From NCBI GenBank assembly GCA_003565035.1, contig PXDP01000328.1, positions 1 to 14,022 on the forward strand: a stretch of 14,022 nt of DNA. Reading direction: 5' to 3'. Positions 7,323-14,022 of the stretch are shown piece after piece (within the stretch, counting starts at the first letter, position 1; every line of letters begins with the position of its first letter). The notes below the pieces were generated by a model that saw only the letters and a program-made list of their open reading frames with translations, was not told where the DNA came from and did no database searches. Source of the stretch: PVC group bacterium. GTDB taxonomy: Bacteria > Verrucomicrobiota > Kiritimatiellia > SS1-B-03-39 > UBA6053. A program made the translations under genes and the position numbers.

Positions 7323-7940
7323 TCACTCACTTGGCAATGCAAAGCGGTCCCGGATCACCGCCTCGCTGTAGGCGATGGGGCCGGTACGGGGAGTTGCGGG
7401 TTTTAGAGATTTTCCGACGGTGACAAACATGGAAATCACATGATCTTCCGGCAAATGAAGCAGTTTGCCGACCCCGTCGAAATCAAAACCGTCCATTGGA
7501 CAGGTGTCATAGCCCATCGCCCTGGCGGCCAGCATCAGAGTCTGCGCGGCAATTCCGCAGGAGCGCATGACCTCGTCACGCTGTGCCTGCTCCCGGCCGG
7601 AGTAGTAATCGGTAATTGCCGGCACCAGAAACTCCCGGGCGGCCTCCGGCGCATTCCGCCAATAGCGGGCCGGATTTTTTTCCCAGGCCCGCAAATCCCC
7701 GCAAACCACAATCAGCAGCGAGGCATCTGTCACCTGCGACTGATTCCAGGAGAGCGCCCGAATCTGTTCCCGAAGCTCCGGATCTTCCACCACCACAAAG
7801 CGCCAATGCTGAATATTGAAGGCCGTGGGGGACAGCATCGCCGCCGACAACAGGCGCGAAATTTCATCCGGGGTCATTTTATGTGCAGGATCAAAGGCTT
7901 TCGCGGCCCGCCGCGTTTCAATGGCGTCAAAAACATTCAT
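7323..7940 (-). CDS. Nitroreductase family FMN oxidoreductase
   Basis: A 205-residue flavoprotein of the nitroreductase fold, normally a dimer that reduces nitro groups, quinones or other electrophiles with NAD(P)H. It opens MNVFDAIETRRAAKAFDP, where the RR(A/S) motif contacts the FMN phosphate. SPTAFNIQHWRFVVV follows at about residues 37-51. The C-terminal half has GIAAQTLMLAARAMGYDTCPMDGFD, typical of the family. Length is normal and nothing is missing. The ATG at 7940 has an excellent ribosome site. The physiological substrate cannot be deduced, and the neighbours give no clue: it is divergent from the DUF4404 gene and upstream of the toxin-antitoxin pair. Confidence 0.9.
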   Translation of the reverse strand: MNVFDAIETRRAAKAFDPAHKMTPDEISRLLSAAMLSPTAFNIQHWRFVVVEDPELREQIRALSWNQSQVTDASLLIVVCGDLRAWEKNPARYWRNAPEAAREFLVPAITDYYSGREQAQRDEVMRSCGIAAQTLMLAARAMGYDTCPMDGFDFDGVGKLLHLPEDHVISMFVTVGKSLKPATPRTGPIAYSEAVIRDRFALPSE

Positions 7941-7946
7941 GGGGTT

Positions 7947-7952
7947 CTCCTC
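7947..7952 (-). promoter_or_regulatory. Ribosome binding site of the nitroreductase gene
   Basis: GAGGAG on the minus strand, six bases before the ATG at 7940. It is one of the best Shine-Dalgarno matches in the window. Confidence 0.75.
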
Positions 7953-8058
7953 TGTTGGTTCGTATTGAGTCCATAGAACGGACGGGGCCCGGCCGCCTTA
8001 CGGAAATAAGCATGGAATCGGGCTTGAGCTTCGCCGATTTTCTGGCATTCTTTTTCAC

Positions 8059-8391
8059 ATGATCCAAGACACACTCCAAAAAATCGAAGCCCGCCTCGCC
8101 GCATCCGCCACCCTTTCCGATGAAAACCGCGCCGCGCTGGAGTCCCTGCTCAGCGATCTGCGCCGTGAAATCGACGGTCTGGAGGGCGACCGCGCCGAAG
8201 AAGCGGAAAGCATTGCCGCCTTCACCGAGTCCAGTGCCCGTGAAGCCCTCCGCGAAAGTCAGGACCCCGACCTTCTGGACGCCTCCCTCAGCGGACTGCA
8301 GAAATCCGTGCGACACTTTGAAGCCAGTCATCCCAATCTCACGCAGGTGGTGAACGGCATTTGTCAGCAGCTCAGCAATCTGGGGATCTGA
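8059..8391 (+). CDS. DUF4404 family protein
   Basis: A 110-residue, highly charged, mostly helical protein with no signal peptide or membrane segment. The N-terminal heptad-like pattern (TLQKIEARL, ENRAALESLLSDLRREID) and the closing FEASHPNLTQVVNGICQQLSNLGI are the two hallmarks of DUF4404. No biochemical role is known for the family. It is first in a plus-strand series and its TGA overlaps the next gene's ATG by one base, so the two are cotranscribed and probably translationally coupled. The 118-bp gap upstream separates it from the divergent nitroreductase gene; no convincing promoter or ribosome site was seen there. Confidence 0.8.
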   Translation: MIQDTLQKIEARLAASATLSDENRAALESLLSDLRREIDGLEGDRAEEAESIAAFTESSAREALRESQDPDLLDASLSGLQKSVRHFEASHPNLTQVVNGICQQLSNLGI

Positions 8392-9425
8392 TGATGAATG
8401 ACAGACTCCGCATTGGGATCGTCGGCGCCGGCGCCAACACCCGCGGAAAACATATTCCTTTGCTGCAGCAGATTCCCGGCGTGGAGATCGTGCAGGTCTG
8501 CAACCGGTCCGAAGAAAGCAGCCGTCGGGCGGCCGATGAATTCGGAATTCCCGGCATTGCCCCGCGCTGGGAGGATCTGGTGGCCAACCCCGATCTCGAC
8601 GCGGTCGTTATCGGCACCTGGCCATATCTGCACGCGCCGATTACGCTTGCCGCACTTGCGGCCGGCAAACATGTGCTCTGCGAAGCCCGTATGGCCATGA
8701 ATGCCGCCGAAGCCCGCCGTATGCTCGATGCCTCCCACGCCCGCCCTGAACTGGTGGCCATGGTGGTGCCCAGTCCGTTTACCCTCCCCTGGGACAAAAC
8801 CATCCGCCGCCTGCTCAGAGAAGAGGCGGTCGGCACCCTCCTGCATGTGGATGTTTTTGCCAACAGCGGCGCCTTTTTTCAGCCGGACCGGCCCATAACC
8901 TGGCGGGACGACCGGACACTGAGCGGGCTTAACACCCAGATGCTCGGGATTTATTACGAGGCCATGGTCCGCTGGACCGGGCATGTACGCCTGCCCGTTC
9001 AGGCCTCCGCCCGCATCCACGCCAATACCCGCCGCGATGCCGAAGGCACGCCTCATCCGGTTCACATTCCCGACCATCTTGATGTGCTCGGTGAATTCGA
9101 ATCCGGTGCCACCCTGCATATGCGCTGCAGCCAGATTACCGGAGCCTGTCCCACCCCAAACGATTTCGTGCTGTATGGCTCGAAAGCCACCCTCCGCCTG
9201 AATCTTTCCCAACGTGAACTCCAGTTGATTCGCCCCGACGGCCGGAATGAATCCGTGTCCATTCCCGGGGAAGAACGCGGGGAGTGGCGGGTGGAACAGG
9301 AATTTATCAACGCCATCCGCGGCCTCGAACCGGTCACCCACACGCCGTTCAGCGAAGGCCTCCGCTACATGGAATTCACCGAGGCGGTCGCCCGCGCCGC
9401 CGGGTATGCTGATATTCAGATTTGA
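8391..9425 (+). CDS. Gfo/Idh/MocA family oxidoreductase with atypical catalytic motif
   Basis: A 344-residue NAD(P)-dependent sugar-type dehydrogenase by fold. The Rossmann start RIGIVGAGANTRGKH is at 7-21, VCNRSEESSRRAADEFG at 36-52 and GKHVLCEARMAMN at 92-104, followed by the C-terminal alpha/beta substrate domain. Most relatives have a catalytic-lysine motif EKP after GKHVLC; here it reads EAR. The usual GxHxxD-type catalytic histidine region reads GIYYEAMVRWTG. It therefore belongs to a divergent subgroup whose reaction is uncertain. Two adjacent ATGs at 8391 and 8394 are possible; GGGGA at 8382-8386 suits the second slightly better. The frame extends to a TTG at 8361 inside DUF4404, which is unlikely. 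accD follows after 32 bp. Confidence 0.88.
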   Translation: MMNDRLRIGIVGAGANTRGKHIPLLQQIPGVEIVQVCNRSEESSRRAADEFGIPGIAPRWEDLVANPDLDAVVIGTWPYLHAPITLAALAAGKHVLCEARMAMNAAEARRMLDASHARPELVAMVVPSPFTLPWDKTIRRLLREEAVGTLLHVDVFANSGAFFQPDRPITWRDDRTLSGLNTQMLGIYYEAMVRWTGHVRLPVQASARIHANTRRDAEGTPHPVHIPDHLDVLGEFESGATLHMRCSQITGACPTPNDFVLYGSKATLRLNLSQRELQLIRPDGRNESVSIPGEERGEWRVEQEFINAIRGLEPVTHTPFSEGLRYMEFTEAVARAAGYADIQI

Positions 9426-9457
9426 CACCTGCGCTCCAAATCCCTAATTGATCCCTC

Positions 9458-10306
9458 ATGTCATCCTTTTTCTCCAGAACCCTCGGCTTTAACCGCACCC
9501 GCAAAAAAGATATTCCCAAAGGGCTTTTCACCAAATGTCCCTCCTGTGGCGAAATGCTCAGTCAGGCAGACCTCGAAAAGAATCTCTTTGTCTGCCGCGC
9601 CTGCGGGTATCACTTCCCCATGGACCGCATCTCCCGGATTCAGATGCTTTCCGACGGCGAAACCTTTGAGGAATGGGACGAGGGCCTCACCAGCAAAGAC
9701 CCCCTGAAATTCACCGGAACCGACTCCTACGAGGCCAAGCTCAAATCCAATCAGGAAAAAACCGGCTTCAAAGACGCGGTCACCATTGGGCAGGCTAAAC
9801 TCGAAGGCCGCGACATCGGCCTCGGCGTGATGGATTTCAAATTCCTCGCCGCCAGCATGGGCTCCGTCGTCGGTGAAAAAATCACCCGCCTCATCGAAAA
9901 ATCCACCGAGCGCGAACTTCCGGTGGTGCTCGTCTGCGCTTCCGGCGGCGCCCGCATGTACGAAGGCATGCTCAGCCTTATGCAAATGGCTAAAACCAGC
10001 GGAGCCCTGGCGCGTCACGCCCAGAAAAACCTCCCGTATATCCCCATTCTCACCCACCCCACTACCGCCGGGGTCATGGCCAGCTTTGCCACCCTCGGGG
10101 ATGTGATTCTCGCCGAACCGCAGGCCCTCATCGGCTTCGCCGGCCCCCGGGTCATCAAAGAAACCCCCCTGCAGGATCTGCCGGAAGGTTTCCAGCGCTC
10201 CGAATTCCTGCGCGACAAAGGGCTCATCGACCGGGTGGTGCCCCGCGGCGAAATGCGCGACACCGTTTCCGGTCTGCTCGACAAAATGATGGCCGCCCGC
10301 GAGTAG
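9458..10306 (+). CDS. accD: Acetyl-CoA carboxylase carboxyltransferase subunit beta
   Basis: With AccA it transfers the carboxyl group from biotin carrier protein to acetyl-CoA, giving malonyl-CoA for fatty-acid synthesis. The 282-residue protein has the N-terminal four-cysteine zinc ribbon at C27, C30, C46 and C49, the same positions as in E. coli AccD. It also has the crotonase-fold core signatures SGGARMYEGMLSLMQMAKTS, THPTTAGVMASFA and GFAGPRVIKET with the conserved GFQRSEFL. Length is in the normal range. The ATG at 9458 starts the canonical N-terminus although no clear ribosome site is visible. folC begins seven bases after its stop; the accD-folC pairing is common in bacteria. accA is not in the window. 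Confidence 0.97.
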   Translation: MSSFFSRTLGFNRTRKKDIPKGLFTKCPSCGEMLSQADLEKNLFVCRACGYHFPMDRISRIQMLSDGETFEEWDEGLTSKDPLKFTGTDSYEAKLKSNQEKTGFKDAVTIGQAKLEGRDIGLGVMDFKFLAASMGSVVGEKITRLIEKSTERELPVVLVCASGGARMYEGMLSLMQMAKTSGALARHAQKNLPYIPILTHPTTAGVMASFATLGDVILAEPQALIGFAGPRVIKETPLQDLPEGFQRSEFLRDKGLIDRVVPRGEMRDTVSGLLDKMMAARE

Positions 10307-10313
10307 ATCCGCC

Positions 10314-11615
10314 ATGCCCGCGCGTTCCGAACGACTGGCCGCCCTCTTTAGGCGCACCCACGCCGGTATCAAACCCGGGCTGGATCTCATCGAAGAACTT
10401 CTCGCCGCCCTGGATCATCCCGAAACCCGTTTTCTTTCCGTTCACGTCGCCGGCACCAACGGCAAAGGGTCCACCTGCGCCATTCTTGAACGTACCCTCC
10501 GCGAAATGGGCCTCCAAACCGGCCTTTTCACCTCCCCACACCTCATCCGGGTCAATGAACGCATCCGCATCGGCGGACGCGAACTCGATGACGACACCTT
10601 TTACGAACTCCTCGACCGCATCGCGGCGGTGGAAGAATCGCTCACCCGCCTGCCCACCTTTTTCGAAATCCTCACCGCCGCCGCCTTTCTCGCTTTTGCC
10701 GAAGCGGGCGTGCAAATCGCGGTGCTCGAAACCGGCATGGGCGGACGCCTCGACGCCACCAATGTCGTCACGCCCCTGGTCTCGGTCATCACCCGCATCG
10801 ACTTCGACCACATGGAGTTTCTCGGGGACACCCTGCCCAAAATCGCGGCTGAAAAAGCGGGCATCATCAAACCCGGCCGCCCTGTTGTGGTTGCCCCCCA
10901 GGCGGATGAAGCCCTGGCGGTGCTGCTGGAAACGGCCGCCGCCCGCTCCGCCCCGGTCACGATGGCTGCAGAACAGGTCAGCCTCTCCGCCCGCCGGGTC
11001 CGTCTCGACGGTCAGACCCTCCAGGCCGAAACCGCCGACAACCGCTATGGCAAACTCCTCCTGCCCCTGCACGGACGCTTTCAGCTCGACAGCTTTGCCG
11101 CCGCGCTATGCGCTCTGGAGATCCTTTGCACTCAACTGCAAAGCGAACTCGAGCCCGCCATCCTCCGCACCGCCCTTGCGGACGTTTCCTGGCCCGCCCG
11201 CTGTCAGATTCTTTCCCAAACGCCTCCGGTAGTACTCGACGTCGCCCACAATCCCTCCGGTGCCCGGGCGCTCACCGAAACCCTCCGCGAACTTTTCGGC
11301 AAAAAAGCCCGCGGCCGCTTCATCATCGCCCACATGCGTGACAAAGACGCCAAAGGCTTTCTGCAAACCCTCGCCCCCCTGGCGGAAGAGGTCCTCTGCG
11401 TGCCCCTGAGCACCTCCCGGGCCCTCCCGCCTGAGGACCTTGCCAAACAGGCCCGTTCCCTCAAACTCAACGCCCGCAGTGTGACCCTCGAAGAGGCCAA
11501 AATCCTGGCCCAAAGCCCCGCCGCCCCCGCTGATTTCACCTGCATCGCCGGCTCCGTCTACCTCGCCGGGGCCTGGCTCGAAACCAACACCGACCCCGGG
11601 GAATCTGTCCGATGA
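10314..11615 (+). CDS. folC: Bifunctional folylpolyglutamate synthase/dihydrofolate synthase
   Basis: A Mur-ligase-family enzyme that adds glutamate to dihydropteroate and to folates in the cytosol. The 433 residues contain the ATP-binding P-loop AGTNGKGST (46-54), the loop FTSPHLIRVNERIRI, ETGMGGRLDATN, DFDHMEFLGDT and, in the C-terminal domain, VLDVAHNPSGARAL. All are intact. The C-terminus after GSVYLAGAWLE is TNTDPGESVR, and the DNA coding for its last eight residues, with the stop, is exactly repeated 714 bp downstream. The TGA overlaps the ATG of the following AT-rich lipoprotein gene (ATGA). GC is high (37 of 60 in 11281-11340), in sharp contrast to that neighbour. Confidence 0.96.
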   Translation: MPARSERLAALFRRTHAGIKPGLDLIEELLAALDHPETRFLSVHVAGTNGKGSTCAILERTLREMGLQTGLFTSPHLIRVNERIRIGGRELDDDTFYELLDRIAAVEESLTRLPTFFEILTAAAFLAFAEAGVQIAVLETGMGGRLDATNVVTPLVSVITRIDFDHMEFLGDTLPKIAAEKAGIIKPGRPVVVAPQADEALAVLLETAAARSAPVTMAAEQVSLSARRVRLDGQTLQAETADNRYGKLLLPLHGRFQLDSFAAALCALEILCTQLQSELEPAILRTALADVSWPARCQILSQTPPVVLDVAHNPSGARALTETLRELFGKKARGRFIIAHMRDKDAKGFLQTLAPLAEEVLCVPLSTSRALPPEDLAKQARSLKLNARSVTLEEAKILAQSPAAPADFTCIAGSVYLAGAWLETNTDPGESVR

Positions 11616-11618
11616 AAG
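11588..11618 (+). repeat. 31-bp direct repeat, copy 1 (folC end / lipoprotein start)
   Basis: Begins CACCGACCCCGGGG and ends CTGTCCGATGAAAG; all 31 bases are identical to copy 2 at 12302-12332. It holds the last eight folC codons, the folC stop, and the ATG of the lipoprotein gene. An 8-bp CCCCGGGG palindrome lies inside it. The identity stops at both edges. Confidence 0.95.
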
Positions 11619-12265
11619 CGAGGTTTAAGCTGAAATTTTCCGCCATTTTGTTTTTGATCCTTATTGTGACGGCATGTTCTCGCGAACTGAACAAACCCGA
11701 ACACCCCGTAAAAGGGATGAATATCGATGAATTGATCAACATCGCTTTTGTGCCATATTTAGTGACTGATCTTGATAACGGAGACTCTGTTTTTGTATAT
11801 CTGTTTGATCCAGTCGAAGGTGTTTTTTACTCTGGTATAGCTGATACACTGAATGAAAAACTCTACCAAAGGTTACATGCGGTCTTATTTTATATCTCAG
11901 AAGGCCTTATTTTGGATGTGGTTGAGGTTGATTCTAAAATTACACCGTCGATGTATACTCAGGAAGTGACCGCTTTCTTTCCGGATCGATCCGATAATCG
12001 TCCTCAAGAAGTAGAAAATAAGGTACATGACTTAAATGAAATATTTAAAGAAGGTGTAACGTTAGAATTTTTGATTGAAAAATTTGGACAACCAATAGCT
12101 TTGGATAAAAAGAAGGATATAGTTAAAAAGGCTTATTTTTTTAGGTTTAGGGATGAGTATGATGTCACTGAAAAATATGGGCGAAAACATTATATTTCAG
12201 GAGCAATGGTATACATCGTTGATAATCGCCTTGTACGATGGGACTTTGCCACAACCATCGAATAA
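11612..12265 (+). CDS. Putative lipoprotein of unknown function, AT-rich
   Basis: I do not recognise this family. The 217-residue protein has a lipoprotein signal: a basic N-terminus (MKARFKLK), a hydrophobic core, then lipobox VTAC with the lipidated cysteine at 22. Serine at +2 would favour the outer membrane in systems using Lol rules. The mature part has no membrane segment. A C-terminal stretch GVTLEFLIEKFGQP (148-161) followed by a strand YIVDNRLVRWDF (201-212) recalls the SmpA/BamE-like layout, a weak resemblance. Base composition is strikingly AT-rich (16 of 60 G/C in 12061-12120 against 37 of 60 in part of folC), with AT-ending codons. It starts inside repeat copy 1, overlaps the folC stop, and is probably horizontally acquired. 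Translation may be coupled to folC. Confidence 0.8.
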   Translation: MKARFKLKFSAILFLILIVTACSRELNKPEHPVKGMNIDELINIAFVPYLVTDLDNGDSVFVYLFDPVEGVFYSGIADTLNEKLYQRLHAVLFYISEGLILDVVEVDSKITPSMYTQEVTAFFPDRSDNRPQEVENKVHDLNEIFKEGVTLEFLIEKFGQPIALDKKKDIVKKAYFFRFRDEYDVTEKYGRKHYISGAMVYIVDNRLVRWDFATTIE

Positions 12266-12301
12266 ATTGATATCAATCTCTTCGCCCCGGCTCTCGCCCG
12301 C

Positions 12302-12332
12302 CACCGACCCCGGGGAATCTGTCCGATGAAAG
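12302..12332 (+). repeat. 31-bp direct repeat, copy 2 (upstream of dnaE)
   Basis: Exact second copy of 11588-11618. Here the folC-like tail codons for TDPGESVR and stop are non-coding debris, and the ATG opens only a five-codon frame (MKEIA). It lies 42 bp before the dnaE start. The bases just before it show only loose similarity to the folC end. Confidence 0.95.
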
Positions 12333-12374
12333 AAATAGCTTGAGGCTTTCTGCCCTGTCTGGCATGGGTAAATC

Positions 12375-14022
12375 ATGGCCTCCGAAAAACCCTTTGTGCA
12401 TCTCCACGTCCACTCCAGTTATTCCCTGCTGGATTCCACCCTTCAGGTCAAAAAGGCCGTAAAACATGCCGCCAAACTGGGTATGCCCGCGCTGGGGCTG
12501 ACGGACCACGGGGTGATGCATGGCACCATCAATTTTTTCAATGCCTGCCGCGCGGAAAACATCAATCCTATCGTCGGCTGCGAGGTCTACACATGCGCGA
12601 ACCGTCATGACAAATCCCGTCAGGCGGCTTCGATGAATCATTTGCTGCTCCTGGCGACGGATGTGGAGGGGTATCACAATCTCTCCCGCCTCAGTGCCCT
12701 CGCCCATCTGGAAGGTTTCTACTACAAACCCCGTGTGGACATGGAACTGCTGGCAAAATACAGCGGCGGACTCATTGCCACCTCCTGCTGCGAACGGGGC
12801 GCGATCCCGCAGGCCATTACCGACGGACTGCCAGACCGCGCCGAGCAGCTGGCCGGTCAGTTCCGGGAAATCTACGGCAAGGAGAATTTCTATCTCGAAC
12901 TGGAGGATCACGGGAAAGATACGGAAAAACGGATCTGCCGGGAACTGATTGAGATGTCCAAACGCCTGGATATTCCCCTGGTGGCCACCAACGACGTGCA
13001 TTATCTCGAACAAAAGCACGCCAAAGCCCACGACATCCTCATGTGCCTGCAAATGCAGACCAAATTCCGGGACGAGCGCCGCCCACGCTTCGCCACCGAT
13101 CAGTATTATTTTAAAACCGCCGCCGAAATGTGGGATCTCTTCGGCGACACCCCCGATGCCCTCTACAATACGCTGGCCATTGCCGAGCGCTGCAACCTGC
13201 ACATTAAACTCGAAAAAGAAGCCCCGCTTCATTTTCCAACCTACGATGTTCCCGAGGGCTTCGATCACGACGCCTACCTTACCCATCTCTCGGTGGAAGG
13301 TCTCAAAAAGCTCTACAATGGTTCCGACATCACCAAACCCCAAAGCGAGCTTGAGCACACCCTCAAAGCCCGTTTTGATAAAGAATTCGGGGTGATCAAG
13401 CGCACCGGGTTCGTCAATTACTTCCTCGTCGTCTGGGACTTCATCAACTACGCCCGCCAGCACCAGATCCCTGTCGGGCCTGGACGCGGATCCGGTGCCG
13501 GCAGCATGGTGGCCTATGCGTTAGGCATTACCGGCATTGATCCCCTGCAATATAACCTGATTTTTGAACGGTTCCTCAACCCGGAACGGGTGTCCCCGCC
13601 TGACTTCGACATCGATTTTTGCCAGGCCCGCCGCGAGAAGGTCATCGACTACGTCAAGAAGAAATATGGTCGCGACACGGTTGCCCAAATCATCACCTTT
13701 GGGACCTTGGGCGCCAAGACCGTTATCCGCGATCTGGGCCGGGTATTGGAGATACCCTTCGCCTATTGTGACCGGTTAGCCAAGATGGTGCCGGAAGACC
13801 CCAAGATGACCTTAAAAAAGGCACTGGAAGACAATCCCGAATTCAAAACGACGGTCGAGACGGAAGAACAAGCGGCCTTAATCATGAAGTATGCGCGCAT
13901 ACTCGAAGGCAACCCCCGTAATCCCGGCACCCACGCGGCGGGCGTGATCCTGGGCGATGAACCGCTAATCAATCTGATCCCGCTGGCCATGGATAAAGAT
14001 GAGCAGGTCGTGACCCAGTACG
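12375..14022 (+). CDS. dnaE: DNA polymerase III alpha subunit, 5' part (runs off window)
   Basis: The catalytic subunit of the replicative polymerase, C family; the first 549 residues are visible of a protein usually about 1100-1200 long. The PHP domain comes first: HLHVHSSYSLLDS (9-21), LTDHGVMHG, GCEVY, NHLLLL, TSCCERGAI and TNDVHYL. The polymerase palm follows with VGPGRGSGAGS and PDFDIDF (409-415), where D410 and D412 correspond to the catalytic D401 and D403 of E. coli. The third catalytic aspartate lies beyond the window. RNPGTHAAGVIL near the end matches the family. The ATG at 12375 gives the canonical FVHLHVHS N-terminus; an ATG at 12364 is out of frame. No clear ribosome site is seen. 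It is preceded by the repeat-flanked lipoprotein unit, and the upstream 42 bp hold no recognisable promoter. Confidence 0.97.
   Translation, partial: MASEKPFVHLHVHSSYSLLDSTLQVKKAVKHAAKLGMPALGLTDHGVMHGTINFFNACRAENINPIVGCEVYTCANRHDKSRQAASMNHLLLLATDVEGYHNLSRLSALAHLEGFYYKPRVDMELLAKYSGGLIATSCCERGAIPQAITDGLPDRAEQLAGQFREIYGKENFYLELEDHGKDTEKRICRELIEMSKRLDIPLVATNDVHYLEQKHAKAHDILMCLQMQTKFRDERRPRFATDQYYFKTAAEMWDLFGDTPDALYNTLAIAERCNLHIKLEKEAPLHFPTYDVPEGFDHDAYLTHLSVEGLKKLYNGSDITKPQSELEHTLKARFDKEFGVIKRTGFVNYFLVVWDFINYARQHQIPVGPGRGSGAGSMVAYALGITGIDPLQYNLIFERFLNPERVSPPDFDIDFCQARREKVIDYVKKKYGRDTVAQIITFGTLGAKTVIRDLGRVLEIPFAYCDRLAKMVPEDPKMTLKKALEDNPEFKTTVETEEQAALIMKYARILEGNPRNPGTHAAGVILGDEPLINLIPLAMDKDEQVVTQY

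Larger units (their letters stand above)
11588..12332 (+). mobile_element. Putative gene cassette flanked by 31-bp direct repeats
   Basis: One AT-rich lipoprotein gene lies between exact 31-bp direct repeats offset by 714 bp. Recombination between the copies would delete the gene and restore an intact folC 45 bp from dnaE. No integrase, transposase or terminal inverted repeats were found, so the mechanism of arrival is unknown and the mobile label is an inference. Confidence 0.5.

Noticed and set aside
7941..8058. Divergent promoter pair between nitroreductase and DUF4404 genes
   Set aside because: Promoters must be near here, but I could not find -35/-10 pairs better than chance, so no site is claimed.
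8364..9428. 354-codon open frame on the minus strand
   Set aside because: Exact mirror of the Gfo/Idh/MocA gene; the Gly/His-rich translation matches nothing.
9461..11072. Long minus-strand frames opposite accD and folC
   Set aside because: Both plus-strand genes carry complete catalytic motifs; the antisense frames are compositional shadows.
12338..12377. Possible sigma-54 (-24/-12) promoter before dnaE, suggested by CTGGCATGGG
   Set aside because: The required GC-containing -12 element at the right spacing is missing.
12273..13463. 396-codon open frame on the minus strand
   Set aside because: Antisense to dnaE and running through the repeat copy; it shows no family motifs, while dnaE on the other strand is unambiguous.

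Overview
The window looks like chromosomal DNA from a moderately GC-rich bacterium. The N-terminus of the sigma-54 factor, the gene mix and the many Gfo/Idh-type and CobW-type proteins suggest the PVC group (Verrucomicrobiota/Kiritimatiellota-like). That placement is an impression from protein style, not a proven assignment. No rRNA, tRNA, CRISPR array, transposase or integrase was seen. Coding density is high. The longest gaps are 6233-6360, 7941-8058 and about 12266-12374, and no stretch over 300 bases lacks a gene.

Left half (1-7940) is entirely minus-strand. Read in the direction of transcription, from high to low coordinates, it holds: a nitroreductase; a two-gene AbiE-like toxin-antitoxin pair (DUF6922 protein, then AbiEii nucleotidyltransferase); a 128-bp gap with a Fur-family-like palindrome; two tandem COG0523/CobW metallochaperone GTPases; biosynthetic threonine dehydratase ilvA; a stand-alone LON substrate-binding-domain protein; and rpoN (sigma-54), which ends at base 2. 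The two CobW genes, ilvA and the LON gene are packed closely enough to be one transcript. The palindrome lies where its promoter should be, so a metal-responsive (Zur/Fur-type) control is a reasonable inference.

Right half (8059-14022) is entirely plus-strand: a DUF4404 protein, an unusual Gfo/Idh/MocA oxidoreductase overlapping it by one base, accD, folC, a small AT-rich lipoprotein gene, and dnaE, which runs off the window end. accD (fatty-acid synthesis), folC (folate) and dnaE (replication) form a housekeeping block.

The most unusual structure is at the folC-dnaE junction. The AT-rich lipoprotein gene sits inside a 714-bp unit bounded by two exact 31-bp direct repeats (11588-11618 and 12302-12332). 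The repeat carries the last eight sense codons of folC, its stop and the lipoprotein start codon. Removing one unit would leave folC intact and 45 bases from dnaE, so this looks like a cassette-type gene insertion that duplicated the folC 3' end. The second accessory-looking patch is the toxin-antitoxin pair at 6361-7277, whose toxin gene is also lower in GC than its surroundings.
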